64,000 nucleotides of DNA from JAGOBP01 sp046328575. Lineage in GTDB: Bacteria > Chloroflexota > Anaerolineae > Fen-1058. Location: NCBI GenBank assembly GCA_046328575.1, contig JAXLWI010000009.1, forward strand, positions 1-64,000, written 5' to 3'. This document shows, one piece after another, positions 15,264 through 25,348 of the stretch (the stretch's first letter is position 1; every line of letters begins with the position of its first letter). The notes under the pieces were generated by a model. That model was not told the origin of the DNA. It saw only the letters and a list, made by a program, of their open reading frames with translations, and did not search any database. Made by a program: the position numbers and the translations under genes.

Positions 15264-16502
15264 ATGTCGGCTACCTCGCGTCGCCCGCTCGATATCGGCC
15301 GTTTCATCGCCAGTGTGCTGCTGCCACTGGCGTTGGGGCTGGGCCTGTTTTACTTGACGATGAATCCCGCGTGGAGCGACTTTGGGGCCATGACGGGCAT
15401 GATGCTGTTCACGACCGTCATCTCGTTGGGGGTGGCGTTTGTGGCCTATCGGTTGGGCTGGATTCATCGCTCGCCACGCCTACAGTGGTCGCTACTGAGC
15501 GTGTATCTCATCGCGGGCGTGCTGGTGTTCGTCAACGTGTGGATCATCGCGCGGCTGATGTTTGCCACCAGTCACGATTTAACGCTGGCAACAATTCTTC
15601 TGGTCTTTGCGACAGGCATCGCGGCCGCAGTCAGTTTCTTCTTGTCCACTGCCCTAACCGATCGGATCTTCGCGCTCAATCGCGCCGCCGATCAGATTGC
15701 TGCCGGTGAGCTCAAGACCCGTGTCACTGTAGCGGGCCGCGATGAACTCGCGCAACTTGCGCAGACATTCAATATCATGGCAGCCCAGCTCGAAGCCGCC
15801 CAGGCGCGCCAGCGTGAACTCGATACACTGCGGCGTGATCTAGTCGCGTGGGTCAGCCACGATCTGCGTACACCGCTCACGTCGATCCGCGCGCTGCTCG
15901 AAGCGCTGGCCGATGGTCTCGTTGACGATCCGGCCACAGTGCAGCGTTACTATCGCGTAGCGCAACAAGACAGCCGAGCGTTGTCCCAGTTGATCGATGA
16001 TCTGTTTGAAGTCTCGCAAATGGATGCGGGCGGCTTGAAATTAGATCTGGCGCCTAACTCGATTGGCGATCTCATCTCCGATACGATCGAAAGTTTTTCC
16101 GAAGCGGCGCGCCAACAACAAGTCACGTTGTCGGGTGCAGTCGCCCCGCACATCGATCCGGTGCGCATGGATGCGCCGCGGATCGGTCGGGTGTTGGCGA
16201 ACCTGACAGCCAATGCGCTGCGGCACACCCCGGCCGGCGGACGAATTGATCTCGCCGCACGCCGCGTCGACAAGCGCGTCATCGTCGAAGTAAGTGATAC
16301 GGGTGAAGGCATTCAACCGGAAGATGTGCCGTTCGTGTTCGACCGGTTCTATCGGGGCGAGAAATCGCGCAATCGTGCCACCGGCGGAGCGGGGCTGGGG
16401 TTAGCAATCGCGCGCGGCATCGTGGCAGCGCACGGCGGATCGATCCACGTTGAAAGCGAAGCGGGCCGGGGCGCCCGCTTCACGTTCACACTACCACAGT
16501 AA
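15264..16502 (+). CDS. Membrane sensor histidine kinase linked to msrPQ
   Basis: The 412-residue kinase has four predicted membrane helices (about 14-32, 43-62, 75-97, 104-126) with only short outside loops. A HAMP domain follows (~127-180), then a dimerisation domain with His199 in SHDLRTPLTS and an ATPase domain with N (NLTANALRHTP), G1 (DTGEGI), F (FDRFYRG) and G2 (GAGLGLAIA) boxes. The lack of a large extracytoplasmic domain suggests that it senses within the membrane, for example redox or quinone state, and not a soluble ligand; this is inference. It is the last gene of the redox-repair operon, and its stop is 12 bases from the convergent SHMT-like gene. Confidence 0.94.
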   Translation: MSATSRRPLDIGRFIASVLLPLALGLGLFYLTMNPAWSDFGAMTGMMLFTTVISLGVAFVAYRLGWIHRSPRLQWSLLSVYLIAGVLVFVNVWIIARLMFATSHDLTLATILLVFATGIAAAVSFFLSTALTDRIFALNRAADQIAAGELKTRVTVAGRDELAQLAQTFNIMAAQLEAAQARQRELDTLRRDLVAWVSHDLRTPLTSIRALLEALADGLVDDPATVQRYYRVAQQDSRALSQLIDDLFEVSQMDAGGLKLDLAPNSIGDLISDTIESFSEAARQQQVTLSGAVAPHIDPVRMDAPRIGRVLANLTANALRHTPAGGRIDLAARRVDKRVIVEVSDTGEGIQPEDVPFVFDRFYRGEKSRNRATGGAGLGLAIARGIVAAHGGSIHVESEAGRGARFTFTLPQ

Positions 16503-16514
16503 CGCCGTCCACGC

Positions 16515-17861
16515 TTAAGGCTTGGGCAAGCCGTTATCGAAACAATAATAGAACTTCTGATACGGCTGCCGAAATTCGATCACATCTTCAGCCACGTCTT
16601 CGGGCGCTTGGTGCTCGATCAAAATGCGGGCCATGAAATCCGCGATCGTGTCCATCTCTGCTTCGCGCATGCCCAGCCGCGTTACCTCGATCGTGCCCAT
16701 GCGCAGCCCGCCGGGTCGATCCCAGTCTTTGGGTTGATCGCTGGGAACTAGGTTCTTGTTGGTAATCACATTCGCGCGGGCCAACTTGTGCGCCACTTCC
16801 AGGCCGCCGCCAAATTGTCGCACATCGGCGATGACTTGCTGCGTGCGCGTGAAGCCTTTGTGCGCGCCTAAGATCGGGATGCCACGTTTGTGCAGCGCCA
16901 CGGCCAAGGCTTGCGCGTTCTTCACGATCTGCGCCATATAAACCGAACCGAACTCCAACATCTCAGCGGCTGACACCGCCAGCGCCGCCACGCGATTGAC
17001 CTGATGTGTCGCCACGAGCACCGGGAAGATCGCGTGAGTGAGCGGCCCGGTAAGCTTGGGCTCGTTCCACACGATGATGCCGCTCTGCGGTCCGCTAAAT
17101 GTCTTGCCCGCCGAACCCGTCATCACGGCTGCGCCTTCGCGCAGCGGATCTTGAAACTGTCCGCCTGCAACCAAACCCAATTGATGCGCGCCATCGAAGA
17201 AGATGCGCCCGCCCCACTCGGCTACGATCTCGCTCATCGCTTTGACCGGGAACGGGAACAGCGTCATCGACAAGCCCAATGTCACCAACTTGGGTTTCAC
17301 CAGGGGGGCCATCTGCCGGAACAGATCGAGATCGACTTCAAGTTCGACCGGATCCATCGGCACGTCCACAATCTTTAGGCCGCGCACCCCGGCGGGTCCA
17401 TCCGGCCGATTGCTGGAGTGCCCGCCGAACGGCTGCGCCACCGTCATGATCACGTCGCCGGGTTCGGTCATGGCGGTATAGACGGTGAGGTTGCCCACCA
17501 TGCTGGCGACCAGACGATGATCGGCGTAGCGCGCGCGAAACACCTTCTTCAACAGTTCCACGCACAGCGCTTCGATCTCGTCGATATATTGGGTGCCCGC
17601 GAACCAACGATTGACCGCGCCGATGTGGCCCTCGGCCGCGCGCGTGCCGACTTCGGCTGAGAGCAGCGCGCGCACCGTAGGGCTGGTAGGCGCTTCGGGC
17701 GCGAGCAGGTTAATGCAACGCTGGCCGCGCCAATCTTCATTGCGTTTTACGGCAGCGATGACGGTCTCTTGCATCTCTTTGGCCGAACGACAGGCATCGA
17801 GCACGGCGCGGGCATTGGCCAAAATGGCGGGATCATGAACTTCGAATTGGCTATCAGACAT
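16515..17861 (-). CDS. Serine hydroxymethyltransferase-like PLP enzyme
   Basis: The 448-residue protein follows the SHMT fold-type I pattern. It has NLLAPEAPTSPTVRALLS at the start of the catalytic part, FFDGAHQLGLVAGG with Asp223 (pyridine nitrogen) and His226, and the PLP lysine Lys253 in TGSAGKTFSGPQSG. The classical SHMT lysine motif (TTTHKTLRGPRGG) is replaced by GSAGKTFSG, and the N-terminal substrate loop differs. It may therefore be a variant SHMT, an alpha-methylserine enzyme or a threonine-aldolase-like relative and not the housekeeping GlyA. GAGGAG lies before ATG 17861. It is monocistronic and convergent with the redox operon. Cytoplasmic. Confidence 0.82.
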   Translation of the reverse strand: MSDSQFEVHDPAILANARAVLDACRSAKEMQETVIAAVKRNEDWRGQRCINLLAPEAPTSPTVRALLSAEVGTRAAEGHIGAVNRWFAGTQYIDEIEALCVELLKKVFRARYADHRLVASMVGNLTVYTAMTEPGDVIMTVAQPFGGHSSNRPDGPAGVRGLKIVDVPMDPVELEVDLDLFRQMAPLVKPKLVTLGLSMTLFPFPVKAMSEIVAEWGGRIFFDGAHQLGLVAGGQFQDPLREGAAVMTGSAGKTFSGPQSGIIVWNEPKLTGPLTHAIFPVLVATHQVNRVAALAVSAAEMLEFGSVYMAQIVKNAQALAVALHKRGIPILGAHKGFTRTQQVIADVRQFGGGLEVAHKLARANVITNKNLVPSDQPKDWDRPGGLRMGTIEVTRLGMREAEMDTIADFMARILIEHQAPEDVAEDVIEFRQPYQKFYYCFDNGLPKP

Positions 17862-17900
17862 GGCAGGGTCTCCTCAACGTCGAATGAGTTGCTGACCATG

Positions 17901-17909
17901 ATTGTAGCA
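17901..17909 (-). promoter_or_regulatory. Extended -10 promoter element of the SHMT-like gene
   Basis: On the minus strand TGC-TACAAT reads as an extended -10 element 40 bases before the start codon. The -35 region is weak. Confidence 0.4.
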
Positions 17910-17935
17910 TGAGGTGAATGGTCGGCAGTGACGCT

Positions 17936-20900
17936 TTATGGTGTCGCCGCAGGCAGCCACAATGTAAAGATGGAGCCGACGCCGACTTCCGTCTCAACCA
18001 GCAAGCGGCCATTCATCTTAGTCACGATTTCGCGGCTAAGGAACAGGCCCACGCCCGTACCGGGCGTCTTGTAATCAGCCGCGGCCTGCCCGCGATAGAA
18101 CCGCTCGAACAGGTGCGATAGATCGTCGGGGAGGATGCCCGGGCCGGTGTCTTGGACGCTGATCACGATCCAGCGGCCGGCTGCGTCCGATCGGCTGGCG
18201 GTGCTGAGCGTGATCGTGCCGTCCGGCGTATAGTTGACGGCGTTGCTGATAAGGTGGCCCAGGACTTGTGCCGTGTAGTCGCGATCGATCAGCGCGGGCA
18301 GCAGATCGGCGGCGAGGTGCGCGTCGAATTCCAGGCCGTGCCGCGCCGCCTGCTCGCTCCAAGCGACCACGCGATCGGCGATCAACTGATTGACGTCGTA
18401 CGCGCCGAGTTCTGGTTCAAACGCATCGGCACTGAGTTGTTGCACCCGCAGCAGATCCTCGATCAGCACGTGCAGCCGATCGGCTTCACGCTTCAACGTT
18501 GTCAGGTATTTCTCGCGTTTATCGGGTTTGCCCGCTTCCAACAGTTCGAGATAGATCTTGATGTTGGTCAGCGGCGTGCGTAGTTCGTGCCCGAGACGCG
18601 CCACAAACTCGTCCTTCATCCGATCGAGTTCCTGCAAGCGCAGGTTGGCATCGGCCAATTCGTGGGTACGTTCGTGAACGCGCTGCTCCAGTTCATCGGC
18701 ATGACGCTGAATACGGGCATGCAGTTGCGCGTTCTGAATCGCCGTGGCAACTTGATCGGCAAAGGCCCGCAAATGCTCAACATCCGCCGCAGAGAATCGG
18801 TTAGGTTGGGCGCTATCAACGCTGAGAAAACCGATCGGGTGGTCTTGAATTATGATCGGCAGGCCCAGATTGCATCGAATCCAGCGAGAGCTTTCATTGT
18901 TAATCCACCCTGGATAGTTCCAGGCGTCGGCTACGATCACCGGGGCGCGGGTCGCTAACATTTCGCGCAAATTGTGCGTCTGCGCCAGCGGCAGCCGCAG
19001 TTGCATCACGCGATCGAGATTGTTCAGGGGATAGTGACTGCGATGGCGCGCGACACGGGCGGTAACCCCGTCGTTGTCTAGCAACAGAATATCGGCGGCG
19101 TCATAAGTGATAACGCGATCCATACTGATGAGGATGCGGTCCAGCACTTCGTCGAGATTGAGCGTGCTGGTCAGTGCCTGCGCGGTGTCGCGCAAAGCTT
19201 CGGCTAGCTGACGTTGCTCACGCTCGGCCCGTTCGGCACGCTTGCGATCTGTGATGTCGCGGGCAGCGGCAAAGACACCCAGCACTTGTCCGGCTTCATC
19301 ACGATAGACAGAAGCGTTGTAGAGCACCGCCGTAATCGCGCCAGTGCGATGACGCAGTTCCAACTCATAGTCGCGCACCTGCCCGTCGCGAAAGACCTGT
19401 TCGTAACTGGCTTGTGCCCGCGCCGGATCGGTAAAGTAACTGGAAAAGTCAGTGCCGATCAACTCCTGCCGGGAGTAACCAGTAGCTTTTTCGGCGGCTG
19501 CATTCACATCGGTGATCTTGCCATCCCAGCCGATCGTCACCAGCGGATCGAGGCTCACTTCGATCAGGCTGCGGTTGTAACGGCTCAATTCGCGCAGAGC
19601 GGCTTCGGCATGTTTGCGAGCGGTAACGTCTTGAAAGAAGCCGTAAATTCGGCGATGCTCTAGATCGGCTTTGCCGATTGCATGCACGTAGCGCCGATTG
19701 CCTTGGGCGGTTTGAATATCCAATTCCACGTCAAACGGTTCGCCGTGTTCGATGGCGCGCTGAGCCGCGCGCGCGATGATAGGTCTGGAGTCAGGCGTGT
19801 AGAAATTGATGCCCTCGGTCACCGTGATCGGCCGACCCGGCTCCAATTCATGAATACGATAGACCTCCTCGGTCCACGTTTGTTGCTGGGTATCGATGTT
19901 GAATTCCCAGCCGCCCACATGCCCCAATCGTTCGGTTTCGGTGAGCAGGTTCTGACTGATACGCAGCGCCTGTTCCACTCGTTTCCGATCTGTGATGTCG
20001 CGGGCAGCGGCAAAGACGCCGAGCACTTGTCCGACTTCGTCACGATAGACGGATGCGTTGTAGAGCACCGCCGTAATCGCGCCAGTGCGATGACGCAGTT
20101 CCAACTCATAGTCGCGCACCTGCCCGTCGCGAAAGACCTGTTCGTAACTGGCTTGCGCCCGCGCCGGATCGGTGAAGTAACTGGAAAAGTCAGTGCCGAT
20201 CAACTCTTGCCGGGAGTAGCCGGTGGCTTTTTCGGTCGCCGCATTCACATCGGTGATCTTGCCATCCCAGCCGATCATCACCAGCGGATCGAGGCTCACT
20301 TCGATCAGGCTGCGGTTGTAGCGGCTCAATTCGCGCACGGCCGCTTCAGTCCGCTGTCGTTCAACCACCAAAGCGACTTGGCCGGCAATGGAGACTAGGA
20401 ATTCGGTGTCCCGGTCTGAATACCGATTGCGGTGTTCGTAATCCTGCACGACCATCACGCCGATAACCTGGCTGGCCGTCTTCAACGGCACGCCCAACCA
20501 AGATGGCGAATCGGTGCCGATGAGTCTGACCTCACCCTGCGCCATTAAGTCGGCAAAATGCTCTGGCGTCAACAACAGGGGCAATCCGGTACGGAAGACG
20601 TAGGCGCTGATGCTGCCCTCGAGGGGCGAGGGCATGGCCGGTAGATCGTATTTATCGACGGAATAGACTTCTTCAAATAAGCCCGTATCGGAGTTGTACA
20701 AAGTTACGAAGAAGTTCTCAGAGTAGATCACAGTGGCGATGGCCTGGTGGACCAACTGCAAAAAGTCCGACAAATTCTGCGCCACCACCGCGCCCTGCAT
20801 GATCTCCAGCAGGGCTTGCCGTTCAATCTCCGCGCGTTTGCGATCGGTAATATCCTCAACCACGCCCATCAACGCGGCAATGGTTCCGGCAGCATCGCGC

Positions 20901-22441
20901 AGCGGATACCAACTTTCCAGCCAAGTTCGTGTAACGCCCGGCTGAGCGGGAGTCTCGCCGCTGACTTCAATATTTTTGACCGGCTCGCCAGTCTGTAGAA
21001 TGTGATCGCACACAGCGTACGTCTGCGCTTCCAGCGTCGGTACCACCTCGCCGACCGTCTTGCCGAGGTGCGCTTCACCCGGCAAGCCATTGATGGCGGC
21101 CAGCACGGTGTTGATGCGCAGAAAATGGAGGTCGGGGCTGAGTACGACCAACCCGATCGGCGCATTGTCGTAATAGGCTGTGATTTCGGCCAGTTGGCTG
21201 CGAATCGTTTCTTCCGCTTGTTGGCGCTTGGTGATATCTTCAAACATGACGGCGAATTGACGCGGTTGGGGACTGAAGACGACACCTTCAAACGTCTTGC
21301 CATTCAGCACGGAGCCCTGACGATAACGCGCCGGAACACCCGTCAAAGCCACTGGTCCAAACACACTAAGCCAGCCGCTCAGTTCAGCGGGCGGCAAAAA
21401 CGTACTGGCGCGAGTTCCCACTACGGTCGCTTTCGAGACGCCGAGCAGTCGCTCGAAAGCGGGATTCACGTCGAGGGTGAGATAGTCGATCGGCTGGCCG
21501 TGTTCGTCGCAGATGATCTCTTGCAACGAACAACCGAGCATCATTTCTGAAAAGAGCGTTTGATACCTCCGCTCGCTGTCACGCAAGGCCGCTTCAGTCT
21601 GCTTGCGCTGTGTAATGTCGGTGAATGAGACGGCGACACCGTCGTTGAGTTTGACCGCTAGATTGCGGAACCAGCCAGAAATCGCGTCGGAGTGATATTC
21701 CAATTCAACTTCATCGCCCGGCTCGCCCTCGGCGATGCGCACATAGCGATTGAACAGAACGTGCACGTCAAGATTGCCGGGCAGCACTGTCAACAGCCGC
21801 TGCCCGATTAGTTCTTCTGGCGGATGTTTGAGGATGCGACCCGCCGCCGGATTAGCGTACGTCCATTCAAAATCTATGATCTGCCCGCTTGAATCGCGCA
21901 CGCTCTGCAGAATCGTGAAAGCGTCTGGTGACAGATCTTGCACCACGCGAAACCGTTTTTCGCTTTCCAGCAAGGCCAGCTCGGCCTGTTTCTGCTGAGT
22001 GATAACTTCGGTAAAGATAATGATGCCGCCGATCTCACCAGTCGCCGTGTGCCAGGGCCACACCTCCCAGCGTACCCAATCCAGTGAACCGTCGGCACGC
22101 GGAAATGGATCATCAGCCCGTTTTTCCATCGCGCCAGCCAGGCAGCGGCGATGAACGGCTTTCCAGTCCTCGCCGATTTCGGGGAAGATCTCATAGTGCG
22201 AGATACCAATGAGTGGCCGGTCGCCCAATTGATAGTCAATGAGCCAGCGCCGACTGGCGGCGAGGTAGCGCATCTCGGTGTCGAACATCGCCACAGCCGC
22301 TGGAGTGTGTTCGACAAACAGCTTAAGCGTGGCTTCAGCAGCGCGCAATTCGGCGGCGATGGCTGTCATGGCTTGCAGATCCCGGCGGGTCTGCCGGAGT
22401 TCTTCAATCAGCTGGGCCTTGGTCTTGCGGTCGTCATTCAT
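17936..22441 (-). CDS. Giant multi-PAS/GAF histidine kinase
   Basis: The 1501-residue protein has no membrane helix and is cytoplasmic. A coiled-coil start (1-35) leads into about seven PAS domains, with a GAF domain at ~550-700 and a second GAF at ~1085-1245. A coiled coil, HisKA (phospho-acceptor His ~1284 in GHELRTPLTN) and HATPase (to 1500, with DTGPGI and GTGVGL boxes) follow. Two PAS domains (~705-825 and ~955-1075) are nearly identical in protein and DNA, a recent internal duplication. No response regulator is adjacent. The kinase core closely resembles that of the next gene upstream, so the two are paralogues. Ligands (haem, flavin or small molecule) cannot be told from sequence by eye. 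Confidence 0.93.
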   Translation of the reverse strand: MNDDRKTKAQLIEELRQTRRDLQAMTAIAAELRAAEATLKLFVEHTPAAVAMFDTEMRYLAASRRWLIDYQLGDRPLIGISHYEIFPEIGEDWKAVHRRCLAGAMEKRADDPFPRADGSLDWVRWEVWPWHTATGEIGGIIIFTEVITQQKQAELALLESEKRFRVVQDLSPDAFTILQSVRDSSGQIIDFEWTYANPAAGRILKHPPEELIGQRLLTVLPGNLDVHVLFNRYVRIAEGEPGDEVELEYHSDAISGWFRNLAVKLNDGVAVSFTDITQRKQTEAALRDSERRYQTLFSEMMLGCSLQEIICDEHGQPIDYLTLDVNPAFERLLGVSKATVVGTRASTFLPPAELSGWLSVFGPVALTGVPARYRQGSVLNGKTFEGVVFSPQPRQFAVMFEDITKRQQAEETIRSQLAEITAYYDNAPIGLVVLSPDLHFLRINTVLAAINGLPGEAHLGKTVGEVVPTLEAQTYAVCDHILQTGEPVKNIEVSGETPAQPGVTRTWLESWYPLRDAAGTIAALMGVVEDITDRKRAEIERQALLEIMQGAVVAQNLSDFLQLVHQAIATVIYSENFFVTLYNSDTGLFEEVYSVDKYDLPAMPSPLEGSISAYVFRTGLPLLLTPEHFADLMAQGEVRLIGTDSPSWLGVPLKTASQVIGVMVVQDYEHRNRYSDRDTEFLVSIAGQVALVVERQRTEAAVRELSRYNRSLIEVSLDPLVMIGWDGKITDVNAATEKATGYSRQELIGTDFSSYFTDPARAQASYEQVFRDGQVRDYELELRHRTGAITAVLYNASVYRDEVGQVLGVFAAARDITDRKRVEQALRISQNLLTETERLGHVGGWEFNIDTQQQTWTEEVYRIHELEPGRPITVTEGINFYTPDSRPIIARAAQRAIEHGEPFDVELDIQTAQGNRRYVHAIGKADLEHRRIYGFFQDVTARKHAEAALRELSRYNRSLIEVSLDPLVTIGWDGKITDVNAAAEKATGYSRQELIGTDFSSYFTDPARAQASYEQVFRDGQVRDYELELRHRTGAITAVLYNASVYRDEAGQVLGVFAAARDITDRKRAERAEREQRQLAEALRDTAQALTSTLNLDEVLDRILISMDRVITYDAADILLLDNDGVTARVARHRSHYPLNNLDRVMQLRLPLAQTHNLREMLATRAPVIVADAWNYPGWINNESSRWIRCNLGLPIIIQDHPIGFLSVDSAQPNRFSAADVEHLRAFADQVATAIQNAQLHARIQRHADELEQRVHERTHELADANLRLQELDRMKDEFVARLGHELRTPLTNIKIYLELLEAGKPDKREKYLTTLKREADRLHVLIEDLLRVQQLSADAFEPELGAYDVNQLIADRVVAWSEQAARHGLEFDAHLAADLLPALIDRDYTAQVLGHLISNAVNYTPDGTITLSTASRSDAAGRWIVISVQDTGPGILPDDLSHLFERFYRGQAAADYKTPGTGVGLFLSREIVTKMNGRLLVETEVGVGSIFTLWLPAATP
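19245..19606 (-). repeat. Internal PAS duplication, copy B
   Basis: About 360 bp, almost identical to 19986-20347 with an offset of exactly 741 bp (247 codons). It encodes one PAS domain with its PAC motif. Only scattered substitutions are visible. Confidence 0.85.
19986..20347 (-). repeat. Internal PAS duplication, copy A
   Basis: Upstream (N-terminal) partner of the 360-bp near-identical direct repeat at 19245-19606. The intervening DNA encodes a different PAS domain. Confidence 0.85.
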
Positions 22442-22507
22442 CGGAGTCCGCCTTTCACAGGACAGCTGCCCTGCCCTACCTATAAGACCGTCTGAAATGG
22501 TAAGAGG

Positions 22508-25348
22508 TCACACAGCGGGCAGCCAGATCGAAAACGTCGAGCCAATGCCGACCTGGGTATCGACCGTCAACTGTCCCCGCAGCCGCGTTACCAGCTCACG
22601 ACAGATCGCCAGCCCCACGCCGGTGCCAGGTGTCCGATAGTCGGCGGCGGCCCGACCGCGATAGAAGCGTTCGAAAATGTGGGGCAAATCTTCCGGTGTG
22701 ATGCCGGGGCCGGTATCTTGTACGCTGAGAACCAGCCAGGACCGCTCAGCTTTGACGCATTGGGCTGTGGTAACTGTCACAGTGCCCGCATTCGTATAAC
22801 TCAAAGCGTTGGTGACCAGCCGCGTCAACGCTTGTAGCAGGAGTTCGCTATCCAGCATGATGGTTGGCAATTGCGGGGTCAGGTGGAGGCTGAACGTTAC
22901 GGTCGGTTTGGGTGTGATCTTGCGCCACGCATCCAGGCGGGTTTCGAGCAACCGATTGAGATCGATCGGAGCCAGATCCAGCTGATCGGCAGGTGCATTG
23001 GCTTGCGAGAACATCAGCACATCCTCGATCAGCACGTGTAACCGATCGGCTTCGCGTTTGATCGTATTGAGGTATTTCTCGCGCTTGTCAGGTCTGGCCG
23101 TCTCCAGCAATTCCAGATAGATCTTGACGCTGGTCAACGGCGTGCGCAGTTCGTGGCTGATACGCGATAAGAAATCGTCTTTCAGGTGATCGAGTTCGGT
23201 CAGACGCTGATTGGCCGCCTGGAGTTCCGCAGTCCGATCGGCAACGCGCTGTTCCAGGGTGGCGTTCAACTCTTGCAGTGCGGCTTCGGCGTGCTTACGC
23301 TTGGTGATATCGCGATCGATACCCAACACCAGATCGCGTCCGTCGAACCTAATCATCGAAGTCGAGACTTCAATCGACAGCAGACTGCCGTCGCGATGCC
23401 GGTGAAAGGTCTCCAGCCGTACGACGCCATGTTGTCGAATCTGCTCCAGATAGTCGGCGCGCTCAGCCGGTGTCCCGGGCGTGATGTTCAAGATATCGAT
23501 GGATTGCCCGATCAATTCGTGACGCGCATAGCCATTCATCTGACAAGCCGCCGTGTTGCAATCGTAAATGGGCCAATGATCGTGCGGATCGATGAGCACG
23601 ATTGCATCAGGCGAAGCTTCGAACAGAGTCTGAAATTGGATGTGGCTTTCTTCCAAAGCCGCGGCGGTTTGCTGACGTTCGGTAATATCATTCATCATGG
23701 TCAGCACCAAGCGGCGATCTTGCAATTGAATATATTCGGCCGAGAACAGGCCGTGCCGCACTTGACCTGACTTGGTGTGTACCATGGCGACAAAGTTGCG
23801 CAAATGCCCCTGCTGTTGCATCGACTGCAAAGCTTCGCTTCGTTGATTCAGATCGGCAAAAACGCCCAGCTCCAGCGTAGTCTGGCCAATGACTTCTTCG
23901 CGTTGATAACCCAGCGTGTTGAGAAACGCCTCGTTCACGTCCACGTAGTGGCCGGTCTCAGCGTCAGTTAGCGCCATTAACGCCGGGCTGGCGGCAAAGA
24001 CGGTGGCGAATTTCTCTTCGGACGCTTGCAAGGCCGATAGATCTTTAGTCACCCCAAAGAGCGCCGGCTGGCCGTTCCATTCGCCACGCACGATGCGCGT
24101 TTCAACCGGAAACTGCCGTCCGTCCTTGGTCTGTAACGGCACGGGACAGTGGTCGATTTGGCCGGCTAACATACTCGCGACAATTTGAGCGGCTTGAGTT
24201 TGCTGCTCGGCTGGATGCAGCATCCAGACCTGCTGACCAAGCAGTTCGTCGGGCGTGTACCCCAATCGGTTAAAGACCGTCGCATTGGCGAATAAGATGC
24301 TGCCTTGATCGTCCAGCACCAACAAAAGATGATCGATCGTGTCGAAGAACGTGCGGAAGTTTAACTCAGCCTGCTTGCGTTCGGTGATGTCTTGCAGCGT
24401 GCCAAAGACGCGACTGGGTCGACCGTGTTCATCCAGCTGCAGTTGCGCACGTTCTTGCACGTAACGTACTCGGCCATCACGCCGGACGATGCGGTGATCG
24501 ATGACAAGCGGCTGTTCCCCGGCTAACAGCCGCGCCCATTGTGTCGCGAAATAGCCGCGATCGTCCGGATGCAAAAATCGATCTGCTGCCTGGGGCGAAT
24601 GGGTCACCTCTTCGGTGGTCAGGCCAAAGATGCGATAAACCTCGTCAGACCCGATCAGCGTCTGCGTCTGTAGGTCCAACTCCCAGCTGCCCAATTGAGC
24701 CAAGTGCTGGGCTTCACGCAGTTGGGCTTCGCTTTGACGCAGAGCAGCCTCGGTCGCCTGACGGGCCGCGATTTCCTGCTCGGCGCGAGCCAGTGCAGTG
24801 CGAATGGACTGGAGTCCCCAATAGCCCAAGCCGCCCGTGGCAATAAATATGGCCGCATATGCGAACCAGTAGGTGCTTTTGACGGAATCAATTAATGGCC
24901 GAATCAGCCCTACCTGTTCAGCCCAAATAAGACCCGCCACAGCCAGCGAACTGACCGTGATCGTAACAGCGGTGCCACGTCGATCGAGCAACAAGCTGGC
25001 CATAAAAATAATTAACACGTAGCCAACGGTGGCAGGAGTTCGGACACTACCCATATCGATGATCACGAACATGACCCCGATTAGACTCAACGCAATTAGC
25101 CCTTCACTGATGCCTCGCACCTGACCCCGCCGCAACCAACGGCGTATGACCAAAAAGATCGCCAGCGCACTGACGTCGATCAGGACCAGCAGCCAGTCGC
25201 GATCTCCGAATATCGATACGAGGCTAATCAGCGCATCTAGGCCAATCAATAAAATAAGGGTGGCATCAAGTAACGCCACACGCCGAGTTTTGAGTTCATC
25301 ACCCGGAAATACAGGCGGAATGAAAAAGTTGCGAAATTGATTATACAT
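22508..25348 (-). CDS. Membrane-anchored multi-PAS histidine kinase
   Basis: The 946-residue kinase begins with a block of about six hydrophobic helices (residues ~25-180) with short loops, a MASE-like membrane sensor module. A coiled coil and four PAS domains follow (~205-325, 330-440, 450-560, 575-690). A second coiled coil leads to HisKA with His732 in SHELRTPLTSVK and a HATPase domain with DTGPGI and GTGVGL boxes. The HisKA/HATPase part is highly similar to that of the 1501-residue kinase 66 bases downstream, which suggests tandem duplication of the core with different sensor parts. No receiver domain or partner regulator is next to it, so its output is unknown. Confidence 0.93.
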   Translation of the reverse strand: MYNQFRNFFIPPVFPGDELKTRRVALLDATLILLIGLDALISLVSIFGDRDWLLVLIDVSALAIFLVIRRWLRRGQVRGISEGLIALSLIGVMFVIIDMGSVRTPATVGYVLIIFMASLLLDRRGTAVTITVSSLAVAGLIWAEQVGLIRPLIDSVKSTYWFAYAAIFIATGGLGYWGLQSIRTALARAEQEIAARQATEAALRQSEAQLREAQHLAQLGSWELDLQTQTLIGSDEVYRIFGLTTEEVTHSPQAADRFLHPDDRGYFATQWARLLAGEQPLVIDHRIVRRDGRVRYVQERAQLQLDEHGRPSRVFGTLQDITERKQAELNFRTFFDTIDHLLLVLDDQGSILFANATVFNRLGYTPDELLGQQVWMLHPAEQQTQAAQIVASMLAGQIDHCPVPLQTKDGRQFPVETRIVRGEWNGQPALFGVTKDLSALQASEEKFATVFAASPALMALTDAETGHYVDVNEAFLNTLGYQREEVIGQTTLELGVFADLNQRSEALQSMQQQGHLRNFVAMVHTKSGQVRHGLFSAEYIQLQDRRLVLTMMNDITERQQTAAALEESHIQFQTLFEASPDAIVLIDPHDHWPIYDCNTAACQMNGYARHELIGQSIDILNITPGTPAERADYLEQIRQHGVVRLETFHRHRDGSLLSIEVSTSMIRFDGRDLVLGIDRDITKRKHAEAALQELNATLEQRVADRTAELQAANQRLTELDHLKDDFLSRISHELRTPLTSVKIYLELLETARPDKREKYLNTIKREADRLHVLIEDVLMFSQANAPADQLDLAPIDLNRLLETRLDAWRKITPKPTVTFSLHLTPQLPTIMLDSELLLQALTRLVTNALSYTNAGTVTVTTAQCVKAERSWLVLSVQDTGPGITPEDLPHIFERFYRGRAAADYRTPGTGVGLAICRELVTRLRGQLTVDTQVGIGSTFSIWLPAV

